Below, in pieces: positions 49,401 through 58,400 of a stretch of DNA of 64,000 bases. The translations under genes were made by a program, and so were the position numbers. The notes under the pieces were generated by a model that saw only the letters and a list, made by a program, of their open reading frames with translations, searched no databases and was not told the origin of the DNA. Position 1 is the stretch's first letter, and the number at the start of each line of letters is the position of its first letter. The stretch is from Mytilus galloprovincialis (taxonomy: Eukaryota > Mollusca > Bivalvia > Mytilida > Mytilidae), in assembly GCF_965363235.1 (NCBI RefSeq), contig NC_134851.1:24415847-24479846 (forward strand), read 5' to 3'.

Positions 49401-52400
49401 AAACTATAAATTAATTTTCAAATAAATATCTTCAAGCATGACGTAAAAAAGTGCCGAAAACTGATTATTTGACTGAATTTTCTAAGTCCAAGGACCATAA
49501 CTCTGCACAAATTCATCAGACCGGAACGAAATTCAAATTTGAACTCTGTAGTAACTTGTCAGGATAACAAAGTACCAATTATCAAATCAATTTCTTCAAG
49601 AATGAGAAAAAAGTACAGAAAACTGATTATTTTTAAAAGTGAATTCCCAAAGTCGAAGGACACCAGACTGAAACGAAGTTCAAACTTTATCTGTAACTTA
49701 TCATGCTAAAACAATACACCAAGGATCAAATAAATATCTTCAAGCATGACAAAAAAAGTGTGAAAAACTGATTTTCCGAACTGACGGATGGACAGACGGA
49801 CGGAGTGCAAACCTAAAGCCCCAGTCGACTTCGTCGGTAGGGGACTAAAAAGCATTAATAGCGTTATGGAAGAAATAACTCATATCTGCGAGGATGGTAA
49901 CGCATTTTCAAACCTTCAAACATTTTATAGTCGGTCTCGCCTTTGGCTCAGTCGATAACAAAAGTATTGACGGAACGAACATGTTAATCGATACTTCATA
50001 TTCAGTCCTAGATCCATCTTCTCTCAATTATAAAATACTAAAGTAGTGCTATAAATCTGTCATTTCATACTGATATGGGACCGATAATATTACTTAACTA
50101 ACAGTATTTTAAACACAAAATTGTAAAAAAGTTTTAAGAAAATACACAGACACATTTGGGGTTGACCCTCCCCCTTTTTTAATTAAAAAACAAATGGAAA
50201 TATTCTTTGATGTATCATGACTTTCAAGATTTATTTGAAAACTTATTATTTTTATATATGGTTTTTCAATTATTTTAATCTTACAATTTATTGAAAAAAA
50301 AAAATTGTAAAAAAAAAATCGAAATCTCATATTTTATGAAAAAAAATATAGTTTTCTTGATTGGTATTGTGTATTTAATTTTTACCCCTTCTTGCAACAA
50401 TCATGAAAATTGTCACCTATAAATTTAGAGAGAAACCATTTGATGTCTGTGAAAAAACATAATATAATTGACATGATTGATGTGACAGTTTAATTTGAAA
50501 ATATGGTGTTTTCTAAGTGGTACAGGAAATAAGTTCCCTTTTTATTCAACATCATTTTGATGCAAATTCTTGAGCTTAAATCATAGACTGTATTATGTTT
50601 TTTTAATATGCGTACGTGTAGATTGAAAATAGACTTGATAAAGAAGTAAATTCAGAAATGTGATTAAATTTCAAAATGTTACATGCACCATAATAACACA
50701 TGATAATTTATTAGGAATCAAAGCTGGATTAGTACCTGAATGCACTCCAGTATAATAAAGGTCTATTGTATACATGTATATTATTGTCATTTTATTTATT
50801 TTCTTTTGTTACATCTTTTGACATCGGACTCGGACTTCTCTTTAACTGAATTTTAATGTGCGTATTGTTATGCGTTTACTTTTCTACATTGGCTAGAGGT
50901 ATACGGGGAGGGTTGAGATCTCAGAAACATGTTTAACCTCTCCGCAATTTTGCGCCTGTCCCAAGTCAGGAGACTCTGGCCTTTGTTAGTCTTGTATGAT
51001 TTTTAATTTTAGTTTCTTGTGTATAATTCGGAGTTTAGTATGACGTCCATTATCACTGTACTAGTATATATATTTGTTTAGGGGCCAGCTGAAGGACACC
51101 TACGGGTGCGGGAATTCTCGCTACATTGAAGACCCACTGGTGGCCTTCGGCTGTTGTCTGCTCTATGGTCGGGTTGTTGTCACTTTGACACATTCCCCAT
51201 TTCCTTTCTTAATTTTATATGATGTGTTAGATAAACTGCACAAGCATGACACGGAATCATTTCTTTTTTTTTCTTCTTCTATATGATAAAAAAAAGTAAA
51301 ATATTTACCTCCAATTTTCCAAGGCTACCATCTTTATAAACTATCTACAGATTTTTCTCTATCTGAATCTTGAAAATGTTGATTTTCTTCAATAAATACA
51401 TCCTACCGAGCATCCTACGTATCCGTGTCGTTCAAGTACATGATAACAGATGTTGATATTTGTAGGTCAACACAATATTTAAAATGTACTACTTATGTTT
51501 GTCAGAGTCGTAACTTTGAATTTGACGCCCACACATTTATTTTGTCACTGATGCCACTTTCAACGTACAGCATGATAAATGCTACTGCAAAGATATTCAT
51601 GTATTGTTTTTGTCTTCTGTTTAAAACTTCGTGTTGCAAAAGAAGGTCATCACTTGAATACATTTAAAGGAAAATGAAGAAGAAAAGACAAAGACAAGGA
51701 ATAAATAGGTATGGATACATTCAGTGTTTACACAAACATGTACATGTGTTGTTGCATGAAATATTTGCCACTAAACATTAAGCAATCAACAAACAATCAT
51801 TGATTATTACTGTCAAGTTTTCTCATTTAACTACAATTTTCTGAACTTTGAGGGGAGTGTACACCTTTAATCATAAATAACCCGAACTGCTAATTAATGT
51901 GCCCTTGTCTCATACATGTCAATTGTCATTTGGTCAGTTGAATGTGATAATATCTGAAAATAATTGTTTTAGAATATAGCTCAAAATTACAACTACCGAA
52001 AGTATTTACAAGAATGATTGAACAGTTATACTTGCTAAATCTGACATGGTTGTGAAAATCAGAACACTTTTTTTTCCCAAAAGGCGGGTTTTTTTTAAAC
52101 GAAATTTTTAACAACTTATTTCATGATAGATATTTGAATACAATATTACAAGTCTATAAGGAAATGATGCATTATCCTTAAGTCACAATCAGAATCATTC
52201 TTTTTTTTCTAAATGGATGAAATTGTAAACTTGTATAACATTTTTACTACTTTAGTCTAGTATTTTGGTATATATTTTATATTCCTTAGGGTTTCTTATT
52301 CTAGAAATACAAATTAGAATATCAGTTTTCAGTTTCGATGTAAGAACTATTTATGATGATCCCTGTAACAATTGTTTATTCGAAAGCAACATTTATTTAA

Positions 52401-55400
52401 TCTGAACAAAAATTGGTTTTCAATTAAATTTTGTAGAAGTGAAAAGTGCAACCATGTACTGTACATAAACACTACAGTCTGTGACATTGGTGTATTGCTA
52501 AAACAGAGATCATAAATTTTGGTTTATCTGTTACATCTCTTATCAAGTGAATACTCTGACCTCCCATAAAGTAATCTAACCTGACATGACCGTTATACAT
52601 ACTGTTTCAAAATTTTTAGCGCAAACTATTCCTTACAAACATGTTGAACTTGTTAAGCTATTAATTTCAAATTATTTCGAAGGTTATAATATTAACACAG
52701 TCAGACTTATCACAAAAGAATCAAGAAAATTTTCTACGTTAGCATTTGTTTTCAACGATACACGCATATATCTCGTATACACATTTTTGAAATCTAAATT
52801 ACAGAATTAAATTTTAATTAATTAGAATCTTTCAAGATACGGAGTTAATTTGCTATAACGGTCAATTTCGGTATTTTAATAACTTTCATTCAAAATTCGT
52901 TATAAAACAAAATTTTGAATTTATTTCAAAGTATCGAGTCAATTATTATTATTCGAAAATACGGTATTAAATATTATGATATTAAATCAACAATCACTAG
53001 AAAAAAAGAACTTAAATCGGTAAGAACTAACTCCAACTCGTCCTTTGTACTCCCATTTACAGATGTAATATGGCAAATCTTTGTCCGTCCGTCTGTCGTC
53101 AACACATCGTAAATGCTTTTAACAATTTTCATGAAACTTTGGTGAATTGTTTTAAATATCTAATGACGTTAGCTACCTTTCGGTTGCTATATGTACATTT
53201 TTGATTTTTGTTTCCAAGTTATGGGATTTTATTGATAAATGAATAGGGGATTTTGTAGTTTAAACTTTTCGGACTAATACTCAAAAATACTTTCCCAATT
53301 TTCGTGAAACATTGTTGAATTATTTATGTATATCGACATACTTAAATATGAATACGGATGCGGCCACTTTCATTTTTGACAAAAGCCTTCTGAAAAGTAA
53401 CTATTTTTTTTGCATATTTGATAGATTTTTCATATTTAAGCTTGAATCGGAGCGTTTTTAATGACTTAATCAGTTAAAAAGTTTCACATAAACAAATTAA
53501 ATCAATTGAAATAGACACTAAAGTGTTTAAAGAGGGTCCAAAATATTTCGTTCGATGAACCTGAAATTTGAGGCAAAAATTGGCCCTTACCGGACCTACT
53601 CCTTTCTCATATCACATTGCAGAGTTATTTGGACGGTTATAGAATTTTATCAGTTAAAATGGGAACCGCAACCATATTTAAATTTGAGGAAGCCTTCATA
53701 GCACAGGCACTCGTCTCAGAAAAAAAATCCTATATACCTTTATATAACATGTTATAAAGAAATTCCTATATACCTTTATATAACATGTTATATAAAGGTA
53801 TATCGGATTTTTTTTTCTTAGACGAGTGCCTGTGCTTCATAGTGCCGACTTATATAGATATAGGAAGATGTGGTGTGAGCGCCAATGAGACAAATCACCA
53901 TCCAAATAACAATTTATAAAAGTAAACCATTATAGGTCAATGTACAGCCTTCACCACAGAGCCTTGTGTCACACCGAACAAAAAGCTATAAAGGGCCCCA
54001 AAATTACAAGTGTAAAACCATTTAAACGGGAAAACCAACGGTCTAATCTATATAAAACGAGAAACGCGTATAAATTACATAAACAAACGACAACTAATGT
54101 ACATCAGATTCTACAGGTAAATGAAAAATAAATAAATCGTTTTAAGTATACTACGTATGTGTATAAAATTCTTTCAATAATTAGGAATACCAAAAAAGTG
54201 CTGTCATATAAATACATAATTTAACACTAGATACAAATTGGGTGAATATCAACAATAAAACTATACAAATTAGAGCTAGCTAAACTTCCCCGTACAGGTA
54301 AAAGGAGAATAATCTTGATGTTCATACAAATGTAGCACAAAGAAGTGAAAATTAGTAGATATTCCAAATAATCAAAGCTGGTATATAGATCCATATTAAT
54401 ATAAAATAACAAAAAAAATTATAAACAGTATCAACAGGTCGAATTAACAAGAAAATACGATTTGAGAGTACTCGCAGTTACTGACAGCTAGTTAAAAGCC
54501 CAAAAGAATTAGTAATTAAAAATCATGCACCAGAGACTAAAATCAACTAAAACACACATCCCAGGGATTTAGCATTTTACAATGTAACGTCATGAACAGT
54601 CAGAGAAGACATGACTTGTTCAATGCAAAAAATAAATGTATCGGCAGGTAGTAGGGTAGTGAAGAGCGACTTCTTTAGACGTGTGTGTGTCTATATACAT
54701 CCCGCCTCAAAAGAAGATACAATTTAGTTTTAATTTGCTAATGACAAAATCGATATTAGTGACAATGTAAACTATATTCAGAGATCTAATTACAATATTG
54801 GTACGATAACCCTTACTTATAAGTTTGTTTAAAGGTTCGATGAGTTTACACGGATCACATAGTGATTTCCTCGCTTTAAGTACAATATTACCGTCAAATT
54901 TAGGATGTGAAATACCATTTTTAATAAGTTTTATACAGGTACAGTCAAATTTACTAATAAATTTTTGTATCTTTGAAAGAATTTAGTAAAAGTTTTAAGT
55001 AATTAATGGTATCGAAATCCCTGACACAATAATTTCCCAGTGATGCATTGATTACGTTCGTTGAAATCTATGACATCAGAACACACAAGGGCAAACCGAA
55101 CGAGTTGGGATATATAAACACCGTATGATGGAGCCAAAGGCACATCGCCGTTTAAAAAAGGAAAATTAATGATAGGAAATGAAAAATCGTCTCTTTTGTA
55201 TGCACATATGTATTTACCCGTAAGAAATTGAAATGTCTAAATCTAGAAAAGGACAACTGCTGCTGTTTATGTTAGATTTAGTTAAAGTAAGTTCTTTGGG
55301 GGTAAATTTCGGAAGTATATTTAAAGAACTCAGAATTATTCAACGAAAAAATATCATCCTGGTAACGGTAGGTATTTTTGAATGTATCAACCAAATATAA

Positions 55401-58400
55401 CAATGATGGGTCATTACTGAGTTTGGTCATAAACTGAGATTTATAGCATTTATAGAAATAAATCTGCTATTAAAGGGGCAGTTAGTGCCCATAGGAATAT
55501 ACCTTCTACCTGATGATACACTTTATCACCGAAACGTGCATAAATATTATCAGCTTCAATCATATCCTCACATTTCCAGTAAGTGTAACTATCATAATTT
55601 CCTTTTTTCGTTACAGAAAAAGCTTTAAACGAGTTACAGCAAATGAAATTACAATGAGATTTTTCGAACGACCATTTTATCAAATACAAAAACTTTTTCT
55701 TTATAAGATTGTGTGGAAGTGCAGTGTACAGAGTAGACAAATCATAACTGTCAACAGAATTATAAGGACCATCAAAAGCATGTATTTTATATAAAACCTC
55801 TAAAGAGTTTTTAACACTCCAAAAATAATTAATATCATTATTTTCATAAGCTTTATTACAAAAGACAATAACTAGTTCTTTGATAGTAGTAATGGAGCCA
55901 GTTAGAAACACTGATATATAAGTAGTAGAACACTTACTCGATGCGGAAATGAAACGGAATTTAAAGGTTTTTTTGTGTAGTTTCGGTAACCAGTACATGG
56001 CAGGGACTTTCAAATGTTCGGCTTGGTAGTGGCAGTGGTATGCTAGTTAACGATTTAACTCTCTGTGGTGCGCAAAGACCTGAATGTAGAGGAATTGATC
56101 ATTTCGTTTTGAAGAACTTCCGTGTAGTATATGCGTCACACCACCACTACAATATTGGCTGCCTACATGTGTTATGTCAATGTGTTCCATTGTGTGTGCA
56201 TGTCTTCTTTTTATTTGTGATTGGGGTGTCGGGTGGTTGTATGGGTTGGCTTTTGATCAGTGCTCACAGTATTTCAAGTTGATCATATAAATTCATTTAA
56301 TCTTCAGTAACTATATATACGTTTCTTTTTATAGTTAGAATTTGGCAACAAGAGTAAGAAGCAACCATCTAAGGCATGTATGGGTTATGCTTAAAGACAA
56401 AATATAATTCAAATAGGCGAGTCAACAAGTGTGTATGGTACACAAGCATTTGAATTAAACATGTCATAGACAGTCTGTCAATAGCATGTTACGTAAAAGA
56501 AGTCGTTCCAAATTTCCTCATACAAGTATTTTATAGGATATACATGTAAATATATGCTGGTACTTTCTTTTTCCGAAAGAATTTATTAAATCATCAAACG
56601 ATATCGGTAAATATACATTTCACAGAACTAGCCATATAAACTACGAGAGAGATTTTTTTATTGGTTCGTTTAATGCTATAATGTCGTCGTCCGAAGACAC
56701 ATTTGGTTTCCGGAAAAAATAGCTTTAGTCTGTTGCTCGAAAAAAAGGGGGGGGTGGTCAATAAGTTTTTTTTCAATTTTTTTAAGGGGTTCAAAATTGC
56801 CCAAACTATTCAGGGTCCGACCTCTGCGGTCGTATCAGGCTGCGCTCAGAGAAGCATTTTATTCAATTTAGTATTTAATATTTAAATTTAATATGCTAAA
56901 TATAATAAATCAGCAATGAGTCTGTTGCTATTTTATCGATATCTCTTGTTGGCCATTATGTTTTTTACGTTTTAAAGTAAGATATCATATGTGTGTTCAT
57001 TTGTTTCAGATGTAATGCATTTTCAGAAGAAAAGAAGGATTTTTGGCTGTCTAACGTCCAGCAACAAATAAAATACACATTCAGAACGAGAACATGATAT
57101 TGATAATGTGACATGAATATAATCACTGTTTTGTACTGGACCTACACACTGAGCGCTAGTTCACTAGATACACAGAGCGCTGGTACACAAGATACTAGTC
57201 CACACGAAGACCCGGTCGTTAACATTCTCTTACTACTGAATACTGTGTGTTAAGCGGTAAAACAGCAAAATACTCGTTTTCAAGTCTTGTGGTTTGACTC
57301 TGCCGGATATCGAACCAACAACCTCCTGAACTAGAGCCGAATATGGGACAAACGAGGCCATTATGTAAAAAAGAAGTGTAGCATATTAAATTTTTTTGGA
57401 ATACCATTAAAATATATTATCAAACACTTTTGTACAGATATGTACTTGTACCTACTGGCAAGTGTTAACCATAACTTGATGGTAACAAGTATCCGAAAAG
57501 ATATTGAGTAATTTCAGGCAAGGTGTGTTATTGGCCAAATGTTACTTGTAGCCATTACAAGGCAATAACTGACACATTTTGGCCTAATGTTACATGCACC
57601 ATTTATTTTCATGCATTATGTTTAAACTGATTCACTGATTAGAACAATGTGTGAAAGGAAGTGCATAAGGAGATAACGTATGATTGCCAATGAGACAACT
57701 ACTAGTATCTAACATATTCTGTATGAATCGAGTTTAATCATTTACACGTTAGGTAAATGTACAGCCTTCAATAATGAGCATAATCCATACTGCATAGTCA
57801 GCTTTACAAGGCCACGACATAAAAAAATTGTGCATCAATACAAACGAAAAAAAGTTATAACAAAACGGCATTGTGACTGAAGGAAGAATGCTGTTACTAA
57901 TTAAAGATAATAGAAAACGTTTATTTTACGATATTTTCCGTTTTGACTTGTTATTCAAGCAAACTGATATTTCTTTGTTCTTGCTCTTATCGGAAAGAAT
58001 GCTCTAATTTGATTTTTTCTTTAAACATTTTTTTTTACAAGATCTTCATTATACGCTTACAAAACTATATATATCGTTTGAATCAGCAACACGATCATAT
58101 AATACAGACAAGATTATATGTTGTAATTTCATTTTGGGGACTTTGCCCCAAATTGAAAATGATGGAGATAGCTTGCTTCCTCATTGAACGCTGTTTTTCA
58201 AAAATATGTTATTTTATCATTTTGGGGCTTTTGCCCCAAAATATACAAGCCTGCCAATATCAAATCTATATCTCGTTTGAATCAGCAACATAATCATATA
58301 ATACAGACATATTAAATTATATGTTGTAATTTCATTTTGGGGACTTTGCCCCAAACTGAAAATGATGGAGATAGTTTGCTTCCTCATTGAATGCTGTTAT

